A stretch of 64,000 nt of DNA from Granulicella cerasi (lineage in GTDB: Bacteria > Acidobacteriota > Terriglobia > Terriglobales > Acidobacteriaceae): assembly GCF_025685575.1 (NCBI RefSeq), contig NZ_JAGSYD010000001.1:809852-873851 (forward strand), given 5' to 3'. Both the position numbers and the translations under genes were made by a program. Positions 34,826-42,905 of this stretch are shown here, one piece after another; within the stretch, counting starts at the first letter, position 1; each line of letters begins with the position of its first letter. The notes beneath the pieces were generated by a model, which had not been told where the DNA came from, did no database searches, and saw nothing but the letters and a program-made list of their open reading frames with translations.

Positions 34826-35869
34826 ATGATCGTTGCCATGCAGGACAACGCAAGTACAGAGCAAATTGTGAACGTGATCGAGCGCATGGAGTCGCTCGGT
34901 TTCAACGTGCATCGCACCACCGGCGAAACGCAGACCATCCTCGCGGGTGTCGGCACGCCTTCGCACTTTGAGGTGACCGAGTTTCAGGTGTTGCCGGGTG
35001 TGCAGCAGGCGTACCGGATCTCGTCGCCGTACAAGCTGGCGGGTCGCGGCTTCCGCCCGGAAGGCACGCGCATCACCTTCCCCAACGGCGTGGTCGTTGG
35101 CGGTGAAGAGATTGTCGTGATGGCGGGTCCGTGCTCGGTGGAGTCGCGCGAGCAGATCATGCTGAGCGCGAAGCAGGTGGCTGCTGCTGGCGGACAGTTC
35201 CTGCGTGGTGGTGCGTACAAGCCGCGCTCGTCGCCGTACTCCTTCCAGGGCATGGGCGTCGAAGGCCTGAAGCTGATGCGCGAAGCCGCGGATGAACACG
35301 GCCTGCTTGTGATCACCGAGGTGATGGAGATCTCGCAGATCGAAACGATGCTGCCGTACATCGACTGCTTCCAGGTGGGCGCGCGCAACATGCAGAACTT
35401 CAACCTGCTGCGTGAGCTGGGCAAGGTGCGCAAGCCGGTGCTGATGAAGCGTGGCATCGCAGCGACGATTGAAGAGACGTTGCTCTCGGCCGAGTATGTG
35501 CTTTCGGGTGGCAACTACGACCTGATGCTTTGCGAGCGCGGCATTCGCACGTACGAAACTGCAACGCGCAACACGATGGACATCTCCGCGATTCCAGTGC
35601 TGAAGAAGCTGACGCATCTGCCGGTCTTTGGCGATCCGTCGCACGGCGTGGGCATTCGCGCATTCGTTCCGCCGATGGCGCTGGCTGCTGTGGCTGCGGG
35701 CGCGGACGGCTTGCTGATGGAGATGCATCCGAACCCGGACAAGGCAATGAGCGATGGCGCTCAGTCGTTGACGCCCGAGCAGTTGAATGAGCTCGTCGCG
35801 AAGCTGCGCCAGCTTGCGCCGGTGGTCGATCGCTCGGTGGCTCCGGCTGTTCAGCCTGTGCACGTGTAA
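34826..35869 (+). CDS. aroF: 3-deoxy-7-phosphoheptulonate (DAHP) synthase
   Basis: 347 residues. First enzyme of the shikimate pathway, joining phosphoenolpyruvate and erythrose 4-phosphate. A ferredoxin-like N-terminal domain (about 1-75) is fused to the catalytic barrel. The motifs are MAGPCSVES, GAYKPRSSPYSFQG, VGARNMQNF and FGDPSHGVG. This is the type I-beta form with regulatory domain, as in Thermotoga, where tyrosine and phenylalanine inhibit through the added domain. GTG at 34823 is an alternative start; I chose the ATG with AGAGG nine bases before. Last gene of the operon. Confidence 0.95.
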   Translation: MIVAMQDNASTEQIVNVIERMESLGFNVHRTTGETQTILAGVGTPSHFEVTEFQVLPGVQQAYRISSPYKLAGRGFRPEGTRITFPNGVVVGGEEIVVMAGPCSVESREQIMLSAKQVAAAGGQFLRGGAYKPRSSPYSFQGMGVEGLKLMREAADEHGLLVITEVMEISQIETMLPYIDCFQVGARNMQNFNLLRELGKVRKPVLMKRGIAATIEETLLSAEYVLSGGNYDLMLCERGIRTYETATRNTMDISAIPVLKKLTHLPVFGDPSHGVGIRAFVPPMALAAVAAGADGLLMEMHPNPDKAMSDGAQSLTPEQLNELVAKLRQLAPVVDRSVAPAVQPVHV

Positions 35870-35888
35870 GGGCCTTGCTGCGAACACG

Positions 35889-35929
35889 CAAACGCCCACC
35901 GTGCACGATGCCTCGGTGGGCGTTTGTTT
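35889..35929. terminator. Terminator after the trp/aro operon
   Basis: CAAACGCCCACCG (35889-35901) and CGGTGGGCGTTTG (35914-35926) form a perfect 13-bp stem. It sits between convergent genes and can serve both. Confidence 0.85.
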
Positions 35930-35938
35930 GCGCAGTGG

Positions 35939-36787
35939 TTAGAGCTTCAGCCCGGCTTTCTTCAGCATCGCCACGAACTGTCGCGGTGTGCGGCCATCGA
36001 TAGCAACGGCAGCGAGCTTGCCTTCGCGATCGAAGACAAAGGTCTTCGGCAGGCTGTTCACCTTGAACTTCGTCGCGGCCTTGTGGTCGCTGTCGAAGAG
36101 CACGGTGAGGTGCGGGATGCGCGAGAGGATGGGCTGCACCTTCAGCGAATCTTCATCGGTGAGTGCGAGCACGACGACGTCGTTGGGCAGCTTGTCGGCG
36201 ATGTTGTCGAGCGCGGGCAGCTCCATGCGGCAGGGTGGGCACCACGTCGCCCAGAAGTTGACGATGACGATCTTGCCGCGCAGTTGGCTCAGCGTCCACT
36301 TCTTGCCCTTGATGTCCTTAGCGGTGAAGTCCTGCTTGCTGACCTCTTCGTCGTCCTTCGCGAGCTTGTCGAGCGCGGCGATGTACTGCGGGTTCTGCGC
36401 GATGGGGCCGGAGACCTTCATCTCTTCGTAGCGCGCGAGGGTGGCGAGCTCGTTGTACGGCTCGGCGGGCTTGCCGTTGGCTTCAGGCACGGGGAAGCCG
36501 TTGGTCGCGGCGGCGAGCGTGTCGGTCACAGCTTGCAGGTTGTCGCGACCGGGGTCGCCTTCGGTGGAGAGATGCGCCAGCCCCAGCGCAAGGCCGAGCT
36601 TGGGTTTGCCGTCGGGCAGTGTGGCGATCTCTTTGGCGATGGAGCCGGTGCGCGTGCCGCGCTCGGCTTCGGGCAGCGAGCGCAGCGTGCCGATCTCCTT
36701 GCGAATGCTGTCGGGAGTGGCCTGGGCATGCAACGCGGTAGCGGTGAAGAGGAGTGCAGCAGCGGTGAGAGCGAGTACGGGTTTCAT
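35939..36787 (-). CDS. Periplasmic TlpA-like thioredoxin
   Basis: 282 residues. Signal peptide (about 1-22, ending LHAQ), a helical region of about 120 residues without known family, then a TlpA/ResA-type thioredoxin domain with the redox pair Cys183-Pro-Pro-Cys186 in NFWATWCPPCRMELP. Such proteins reduce disulfides in the periplasm, for cytochrome c maturation or for repair. The helical part probably mediates partner binding. It is a single gene, convergent with the trp/aro operon. Confidence 0.9.
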   Translation of the reverse strand: MKPVLALTAAALLFTATALHAQATPDSIRKEIGTLRSLPEAERGTRTGSIAKEIATLPDGKPKLGLALGLAHLSTEGDPGRDNLQAVTDTLAAATNGFPVPEANGKPAEPYNELATLARYEEMKVSGPIAQNPQYIAALDKLAKDDEEVSKQDFTAKDIKGKKWTLSQLRGKIVIVNFWATWCPPCRMELPALDNIADKLPNDVVVLALTDEDSLKVQPILSRIPHLTVLFDSDHKAATKFKVNSLPKTFVFDREGKLAAVAIDGRTPRQFVAMLKKAGLKL

Positions 36788-36891
36788 GTCGGCGGTGAAT
36801 AGCTCCTGAGTAGAAGGTGTGCAGGGAGTGTACGACAGGCGCGGGTTTGGCTTGTTATCCTCGAAGTGTCAAAGCAGAAAGCGAGAAGTGG

Positions 36892-37704
36892 ATGCGTCGC
36901 ATCGTAGTCAAGCTTGGAACGAACGTGATCATGCGCACGGATGGCAAGGTAGCGTTGGGTTTGTTGTGCGGCCTGGTGGAACAGGTGGCGGCGCTGCGTG
37001 AGCAGGGCTATGAGGTGTTGGTTGTATCTTCGGGCGCTGTGGGGCTCGGTGTGGAGCGACTGGGGCTGAGCACGCGACCGACGGTACTGGCGCAGGTGCA
37101 GGCGTGTGCGGCGATTGGCCAGTCGCGACTGATGGCGCTGTATGGTGACGCATTCGACCGCTTCAACTGCCCGATCGCGCAGGTGCTGCTGACCGAAGAT
37201 GATTTCCGCGATCCGACACGCCATGCCAATCTGCGCGCGACGCTCGATGCGTTGCTGACGCTGGGCGTGATTCCGATCGTGAACGAGAACGATACGGTTT
37301 CGACGATGGAGCTGGAGCGCCCGGCGGAAGGCGCGCCGCAGCGTCTGTTCGGCGACAATGACAAGCTTTCGGCGCTGCTGGTGAAGCACATCAACGCCGA
37401 CTTGCTGGTGCTGCTTTCGGATGTGGATGGACTTTACGATCGCAATCCAACGGAGCCGGGCGCGCAGGTGTTGCAGCGCGTTGAGGTGATCGACGAGAGC
37501 GTGTTGGCGCTGGCGCAGGGCGGCAATGGCCGCGGTCGCGGTGGCATGAGCTCGAAGCTCGAGAGCGCGAACATCGCGCTGCGCGCGGGAAAGCAGGTGG
37601 TGATCGCGAACGGTCGCACGCCGCAGGTGCTCGAGCGTTTGCTCGCGGGTGAAGTGCTCGGAACGCGCTTTGCTGCGCCGGTGGCTGCTGGGAGTTGGCG
37701 ATGA
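36892..37704 (+). CDS. proB: Glutamate 5-kinase, short form
   Basis: 270 residues. Phosphorylates glutamate as the first step to proline. The kinase domain is complete: VVKLGTNVI at the start, VSSGAVGLG near 48, VNENDTVS near 138 and GRGRGGMSSKLE near 215. The usual C-terminal PUA domain is absent, as in the short class of ProB. A TATCCT at 36856 may be its -10. The stop overlaps proA by four bases (ATGA). Confidence 0.95.
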   Translation: MRRIVVKLGTNVIMRTDGKVALGLLCGLVEQVAALREQGYEVLVVSSGAVGLGVERLGLSTRPTVLAQVQACAAIGQSRLMALYGDAFDRFNCPIAQVLLTEDDFRDPTRHANLRATLDALLTLGVIPIVNENDTVSTMELERPAEGAPQRLFGDNDKLSALLVKHINADLLVLLSDVDGLYDRNPTEPGAQVLQRVEVIDESVLALAQGGNGRGRGGMSSKLESANIALRAGKQVVIANGRTPQVLERLLAGEVLGTRFAAPVAAGSWR

Positions 37705-39032
37705 GCGAGCGCACGGTTCGCGAGATCGCTGTCGCTGCCAAAGCGGCTTCGCGTGTGCTCGCGCCACTGGATGAAGCGAAGCGCAACGCTGCGTTGGAAG
37801 CGATGGCGGATGCCATTGCAGCAGCGGGGCCGGAGTTGTCTGCAGCGAACGCGGAAGACTTGAAGGCTGCGGAGTCGTTGAGCGGCGAGGATGCACTATC
37901 GCCTTCGACGCTCTCGCGCTTGAAGCTGAACAAAGCGAAGTTGCAGGAGATGGTGGAACAGATTCGCTCGGTGGCGGCATTGCCTGATCCTCTTGGTCGG
38001 GTGCTGGATGCGACGGAGTTGGACAACGCGAATCCGTTGCCCGGTGGCAGCGTGGATGGCCTGCATCTGCAGAAGATTTCTGTGCCGCTCGGTGTGTTGG
38101 CGGTGATCTTTGAAGCACGTCCGGACGCGGTGACGCAGATTGCGGCGCTGGCGCTGAAGAGCGGCAATGCGGTGATGTTGAAGCCGGGCAAAGAAGTGGA
38201 ACGCACGGCGATTGCGTTGGTGGATGTGTTGCGCAAAGCTGTCGCGGCTGCTGGTTTGCCGAGCGATCTGATTTCGCTGGTGCTGGGGCGGGAGCGCGCA
38301 GCAGAGATGCTGGCGATGCACGATGCGATCGATATGATGATCCCGCGCGGCGCGAAGAAGCTGGTGGAGTACGTGCAGGCGAATACGCGCATTCCAGTGT
38401 TGGGTCATGCCGAGGGCATCTGCCATATCTATGTCGATCTCGCTGCGGATGAGCAGCTAGCGTTGCGCGTGATTGACGATGCGAAGCTCGATTATCCGGC
38501 GGCGTGCAATGCGGTGGAGACGGTGCTGGTGCATCGCGATATCGCCGATGAGTTTGTGCCGAAGCTTGCCGAGCATCTCTCGCGTCGCGGCGTGAAGTTG
38601 CATGGTGACAGCGAAGTGTTGAAGCTCACGAAGGATGCAACGCCGGTTGCGGACTGGTCGCATGAGTACGGCGAGCCGGAGATCGCTGTGGGTGTTGTGG
38701 ACTCGCTCGATGCGGCGATCGCGCACATTCACACGCATGGCTCATCGCACACGGAGAGCATTCTTACGGAGGATGCTGTGGCCGCAGAGCGCTTCCTGCG
38801 CGAGGTGGATGCGGCGGGCGTGTATCACAACGCGAGCACGCGTTTTGCTGATGGCTTTCGTTACGGCTTTGGTGCCGAGGTGGGCATCAGCACGAGCAGG
38901 TTTCACGCGCGCGGACCCGTGGGGCTAGATGGCTTGACGACGTACAAGTATGTGTTGCGCGGGCGCGGTCATGTGGCTGGCGACTATCGCGGTGTGGCGG
39001 GCCGCAGCTTCACGCACAGGAAAGAAAGCTAG
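37701..39032 (+). CDS. proA: Glutamate-5-semialdehyde dehydrogenase
   Basis: 443 residues. Reduces glutamyl 5-phosphate to the semialdehyde in proline synthesis. The catalytic cysteine stands in LDYPAACNAVETVLVH (near 265), with NASTRFADGFRYGFGAEVGIST following. The ATG overlaps the proB stop, so the two are coupled and their products probably work as a pair. tyrA starts 15 bases after the stop, which suggests a proB-proA-tyrA transcript. Confidence 0.97.
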   Translation: MSERTVREIAVAAKAASRVLAPLDEAKRNAALEAMADAIAAAGPELSAANAEDLKAAESLSGEDALSPSTLSRLKLNKAKLQEMVEQIRSVAALPDPLGRVLDATELDNANPLPGGSVDGLHLQKISVPLGVLAVIFEARPDAVTQIAALALKSGNAVMLKPGKEVERTAIALVDVLRKAVAAAGLPSDLISLVLGRERAAEMLAMHDAIDMMIPRGAKKLVEYVQANTRIPVLGHAEGICHIYVDLAADEQLALRVIDDAKLDYPAACNAVETVLVHRDIADEFVPKLAEHLSRRGVKLHGDSEVLKLTKDATPVADWSHEYGEPEIAVGVVDSLDAAIAHIHTHGSSHTESILTEDAVAAERFLREVDAAGVYHNASTRFADGFRYGFGAEVGISTSRFHARGPVGLDGLTTYKYVLRGRGHVAGDYRGVAGRSFTHRKES

Positions 39033-39047
39033 ACCAGGACACAACCA

Positions 39048-39917
39048 ATGGCCACGCGCGTTCTCATTCTCGGCACGGGACTCATCGGCGCAAGCATCGG
39101 GCTTGCGCTGAAGTCGCTCGGCGCTGCGTTTGAGGGCGAGGTGTTGGGCTGGGACCCGAATGCGGCCGAGTCTGCGGAGGCGCTGCGCATCGGTGCGCTC
39201 GATCGCGTGCTGGCTTCGCAGGAGGATGTGCTCGCCCTGAACGCTGCAGATGTGTACGTGCTCGCTGCGCCGGTGTTGCCGATCCTCGATTGGATGGAGC
39301 GGCTGGCGCCGGTGCTGAGCGAAGGACAACTGGTGACGGACGTTGGCAGCACGAAAGTTGTGATCTGCGAAAAGGCGAACGCGCTGTTCAATCAGCCGGG
39401 GCGCGCAACGTTTTTGCCGGGACATCCGATGGCGGGCAAAGAGTCTGGCGGCGCTGCGATCGCGGAGGCCTCGCTCTTCCGCGGGGCCACCTGGTTGTTT
39501 ACTTCGCTGGCAGAGCCAACGCCTCTGACGCTGCAGTGGCAGGCGTGGATCGCCGCGTTCGGCGCGGTGCCGCGTGAGATTGAAGCGCTGCGCCATGACA
39601 AGGTTTGCGCCTGGGTTTCGCATCTGCCGCAGATGTTGTCGACGGCGTTTGCGGCTTTGCTCGAAGATTCGTTCGGCGAGGACGCGGCGGCGATGGAAGA
39701 CATCCGCGCGATCGGCGGGCGTGCACTGCGCGAGACGACGCGCCTCGGTGCCAGCCCGTATTCGATGTGGCGCGACATCGCGATGACGAACACGCAGCCG
39801 CTTGCGGCGACGCTCTTCGCGCTGGAGCAGCACCTGGCGCATATTCGCGAGAACCTGCGCACGCCGGAGTTGCGCGAAGAGTTCCGCGCCGCGAATCGGT
39901 TTCGCTCCACGCGTTAG
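39048..39917 (+). CDS. tyrA: Prephenate dehydrogenase
   Basis: 289 residues. Oxidises prephenate to 4-hydroxyphenylpyruvate, the step to tyrosine. N-terminal Rossmann motif ILGTGLIGASIGLAL, then TDVGSTK (near 98) and the catalytic GHPMAGKE (near 126). The C-terminal helical domain follows, without an ACT or chorismate mutase domain. The mutase is the separate protein at 34518. It follows proA by 15 bases. Confidence 0.94.
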   Translation: MATRVLILGTGLIGASIGLALKSLGAAFEGEVLGWDPNAAESAEALRIGALDRVLASQEDVLALNAADVYVLAAPVLPILDWMERLAPVLSEGQLVTDVGSTKVVICEKANALFNQPGRATFLPGHPMAGKESGGAAIAEASLFRGATWLFTSLAEPTPLTLQWQAWIAAFGAVPREIEALRHDKVCAWVSHLPQMLSTAFAALLEDSFGEDAAAMEDIRAIGGRALRETTRLGASPYSMWRDIAMTNTQPLAATLFALEQHLAHIRENLRTPELREEFRAANRFRSTR

Positions 39918-39967
39918 CGCGCTGTGCCATCATCGAAGCAGCGTCACTTCTCTTTGCGAGGTTGCTC

Positions 39968-41341
39968 TTGAAGACTCTGTTCCGCTCTGTCTCTGTGCTG
40001 GCTGCTGCGTTGGCTCTTAGCTCCGCTGCTCATGCGGGCGATCCGCCGCGGGTGTATCCGACGGGCACGACGGTCTACAACCCGGCGAAGGCGTACAACA
40101 GCTATGTCGCGTTCAGCGGGCCTGATGGGCTGATGCACCTGATCGACATGAACGGCCACGAGGTGAAGCGCTGGTCGCATGGCGGCAACCCCGGCGAGGT
40201 GCTTGATCCGAAGCTCGTGGGCGGAGCGCGCGGCCACGTGATGCTGCAGCTTGCGGAAAATGGCGACAAACGCGGCGGCATCTTCACGAACAAGACCTTC
40301 GGCGAAGCGGACTGGAATGACAAGACCGTGTGGTCGTGGAGCGGCGAGGGCAAGGATGGCTCGGCGTTGCAGAATCACGACTGGGCGCGGCTGCCGAACG
40401 GGCATACGCTGATGCTTCGCACGGTGGTGCACGCGGTGCCGATGGTTGGGCCGACGGTGATCGGCGATCAGGGCATCGTCGAGGTCGATCAGCAGGGCAA
40501 GGTGGTGTGGACGTGGGACGCGGGCGATCATCTCGCGGAGTTCGGCTTCTCGCCGGAGGGCATCAGGTATCTGCAGGCGCGTGTGGCCAAGAACGGTGCG
40601 GAGCCGTATGGCTATCTCGAGATCAACGACATGCAGGTGCTCGGGCCGAACCAGTGGTTCGACGCAGGCGACAAGCGCTTTGACCCCGAGAACATCATGA
40701 TCGACGCCCGCAAGGGCAACGTGGTGCTGATCATTTCAAAGCGCACAGGCAAGGTGGTCTGGAGCCTTGGGCCGAACTTTCCGGGCGATGAGCTGTCGCC
40801 GGACCAGCGCATCGGCAACAAGACGCTGCCGCGTCCGGTGGACCAGATCTCGGGCCAGCACAACGCGCATTTGATCGCGAAGGGCCTGCCGGGTGCAGGG
40901 CATCTGCTGCTCTTTGACGACGAAGGCGGCGCAGGCTTTCCGCCTGCAGCGTTGGGAATTTATGCGGGCTCGCGCATTCTGGAGATCGACCCGGTGAAGA
41001 AGCAGATCGTGTGGCAGTACACGGGCGAAGACTCCGGCCGGCCAACGTGGACGTTCTTTTCGTCGTTCGTGTCGAGCGCGCATCGTCTGCCGAACGGCAA
41101 CACGTTGATCTGCGAGGGCATGTATGGACGCCTCTTCCAGATCACGCCGACGGGCGAGATCGTGTGGGAGTACGTAGTGCCGTACCTCGGCCACGGCAAG
41201 CGTGGCGACAAGCCGTTCGAGTCGATGCTGACGTATCGCGCGCAGGCGGTGCCGTATGACTGGGTTCCCGAAGGCACGCCGCACACGGAGACGCCGGTGC
41301 AGGAACTCGACATCACGAGCTATCGCGTGGGGCAACCGTAG
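39968..41341 (+). CDS. Secreted arylsulfotransferase-like beta-propeller protein
   Basis: 457 residues from a TTG at 39968, with GCGAGG seven bases before. Signal peptide about 1-22 (ending AHAG). The rest consists of repeated beta blades of the ArsS/ASST type: LMHLIDMNGHEVKRWSH, NHDWARLPNGHTLMLRT, GNVVLIISKRTGKVVWSLG, AHRLPNGNTLICEG and WEYVVPY. The family moves sulfate between phenols or simply forms a PQQ-like propeller, so the enzymatic role is not proven. The signal peptide indicates export. It follows tyrA closely. Confidence 0.8.
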   Translation: MKTLFRSVSVLAAALALSSAAHAGDPPRVYPTGTTVYNPAKAYNSYVAFSGPDGLMHLIDMNGHEVKRWSHGGNPGEVLDPKLVGGARGHVMLQLAENGDKRGGIFTNKTFGEADWNDKTVWSWSGEGKDGSALQNHDWARLPNGHTLMLRTVVHAVPMVGPTVIGDQGIVEVDQQGKVVWTWDAGDHLAEFGFSPEGIRYLQARVAKNGAEPYGYLEINDMQVLGPNQWFDAGDKRFDPENIMIDARKGNVVLIISKRTGKVVWSLGPNFPGDELSPDQRIGNKTLPRPVDQISGQHNAHLIAKGLPGAGHLLLFDDEGGAGFPPAALGIYAGSRILEIDPVKKQIVWQYTGEDSGRPTWTFFSSFVSSAHRLPNGNTLICEGMYGRLFQITPTGEIVWEYVVPYLGHGKRGDKPFESMLTYRAQAVPYDWVPEGTPHTETPVQELDITSYRVGQP

Positions 41342-41361
41342 ACGCTTACCGGTCGGCGAAG

Positions 41362-41390
41362 TTTGCGCGGCGGCGGTGCTGCGCTATCAT
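41362..41390 (+). promoter_or_regulatory. Promoter of the 38-residue membrane protein gene
   Basis: TTTGCG (41362-41367), 17 bases, TATCAT (41385-41390), 37 bases before the ATG. Confidence 0.4.
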
Positions 41391-41427
41391 CAAAGGCGAC
41401 AGTATTACGGCATAAGGAGTGATCGAG

Positions 41428-41544
41428 ATGGAAGAGCACGTACACGCGCAGCATGATGTGATTGACGAGTGGTGGCCGCTTGGCTTGATTGTGTTTGGCG
41501 TGAGCTGCGTTTCGTTCCTCATCTTCTTCACCGCCAGCTGGTAA
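41428..41544 (+). CDS. 38-residue membrane protein
   Basis: ATG at 41428 with AAGGAG eight bases upstream, stop TAA at 41542. An acidic, His-rich head (MEEHVHAQHDVIDEWW) is followed by one membrane span (GLIVFGVSCVSFLIFFTASW). It has its own promoter and a strong terminator, so it is very likely a real gene. I do not recognise the family. The shape is that of small subunits of membrane complexes. Confidence 0.65.
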   Translation: MEEHVHAQHDVIDEWWPLGLIVFGVSCVSFLIFFTASW

Positions 41545-41565
41545 ACCGCAAAGATTCGGCAAAAG

Positions 41566-41602
41566 AAAACGACCGCAAGCCTTAGGGCTGCGGTCGTTTT
41601 TT
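41566..41602. terminator. Terminator between the small gene and obg
   Basis: AAAACGACCGCA (41566-41577) pairs with TGCGGTCGTTTT (41589-41600), then three inner pairs past a bulged A; TT follows. Symmetric, so it can serve both convergent genes. Confidence 0.9.
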
Positions 41603-41619
41603 GTTGCTGTGCCGAGGGC

Positions 41620-42771
41620 CTAGTGCGTGCGGCTGCCGCGCGCGTTGGGGGCAGGCGGCGGATAGATCGCCTTGCGCTTCGGCGCCTTCTCGATCTTCGG
41701 CTCCGGCTTGGTCGGGTGCGTGAGATCTTCGGTGCGATGCGTGGCGACGGCTTCGGCCATGGCAAACTTCAGCTTCTCGATGCCTTCGCCGGTCACGGCG
41801 GAGATCTCAAAGTACGGCAGCTTGCGGCGCTTGGCGTAGGCCTTCAGGTTCTTCAGCTTCTCGGGGTTGGCGGAGTCGATCTTCGTGGCGACGACGATGG
41901 TCGGCTTGGCCGCGAGCGCGGGGTCGAAGCTCTTGAGCTCGGCGGTGATGACCTTGAAGTTTTCGACCGGGTCTGCGGTTTCGCCTTCGGCGAGCGCGGC
42001 GTCGGTCGTCACCGCGCTGTCGGAAACATCGACGAGGTGCACGAGAACGCTGGTGCGCTCAATGTGGCGCAGAAACTGTACGCCGAGGCCTGCGCCGAGA
42101 TGCGCGCCTTCGATGAGGCCGGGGACGTCGGCCACGGTAAACGACTGCTCGTAGGGGAAGTCGCCGATCTGCACAACGCCGAGGTTGGGCTCGAGCGTGG
42201 TGAAGGCGTAGTTTGCGATCTTCGGCTTTGCGGCGGAAATGCGCGAGATGAGTGTCGACTTGCCGACGTTCGGGAAGCCTACGAGGCCGGCATCGGCGAG
42301 CAGACGGAGTTCAAGGCGCAGTGTGCGCGCTTCGCCGGGGCGACCGAGTTCGTGCTCGCGGGGGGCCTGGTGCGTGCTGGTGGCGAAGTGCTGGTTGCCT
42401 CGTCCGCCGCGTCCGCCGCGGGCGATGACGAAGTCTTCGTCCACGTGCTGGAAGTCGTGAATCTGCGCACCGGTCTCTTCGTCGTAGACGACGGTGCCGA
42501 CGGGGACCTTGAGCACGAGCGGCTCGCCGGAGCGGCCGCTCATGTTGGAGCCGAGGCCATGTTCGCCGCGTTCGCTCTTATGCTCCGGGTTGAAGCGGAA
42601 GTGCACGAGCGTGTTGTGCATGCGCGAGCTGCGCAGCACGATGTCGCCACCGTGGCCGCCGTCGCCGCCGGAAGGGCCGCCGCGCGGCACAAATTTCTCG
42701 CGCCGGAACGCCATACAACCGTTGCCGCCGTCGCCGGCCTTGATGCGGATTCGCGCTTCGTCAATAAACAT
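41620..42771 (-). CDS. obg: Obg family GTPase
   Basis: 383 residues from the ATG at 42771. Obg binds the 50S subunit and takes part in ribosome assembly and stress signalling. The glycine-rich Obg fold fills about 1-158 ([20 protein letters not shown]). The GTPase domain begins with [12 protein letters not shown] (about 165), has DVPGLIEGA (near 212) and the ATKID motif (near 285). The C-terminus is a short proline- and lysine-rich tail in place of the full OCT domain. The frame is open upstream but the family starts at [10 protein letters not shown]. Confidence 0.95.
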   Translation of the reverse strand: MFIDEARIRIKAGDGGNGCMAFRREKFVPRGGPSGGDGGHGGDIVLRSSRMHNTLVHFRFNPEHKSERGEHGLGSNMSGRSGEPLVLKVPVGTVVYDEETGAQIHDFQHVDEDFVIARGGRGGRGNQHFATSTHQAPREHELGRPGEARTLRLELRLLADAGLVGFPNVGKSTLISRISAAKPKIANYAFTTLEPNLGVVQIGDFPYEQSFTVADVPGLIEGAHLGAGLGVQFLRHIERTSVLVHLVDVSDSAVTTDAALAEGETADPVENFKVITAELKSFDPALAAKPTIVVATKIDSANPEKLKNLKAYAKRRKLPYFEISAVTGEGIEKLKFAMAEAVATHRTEDLTHPTKPEPKIEKAPKRKAIYPPPAPNARGSRTH

Positions 42772-42905
42772 CGTGCAGCCCCTGAACTTTCTCCAATCTC
42801 CAGTGTAGATGCTTTGCGGCGATCCTCCTATGCCCCGATGCGATTTGCTCTTTGCATCCGCACCGCGACTCACGATACCGTGAAAGAAATTTCTCCTCTT
42901 GCGTA

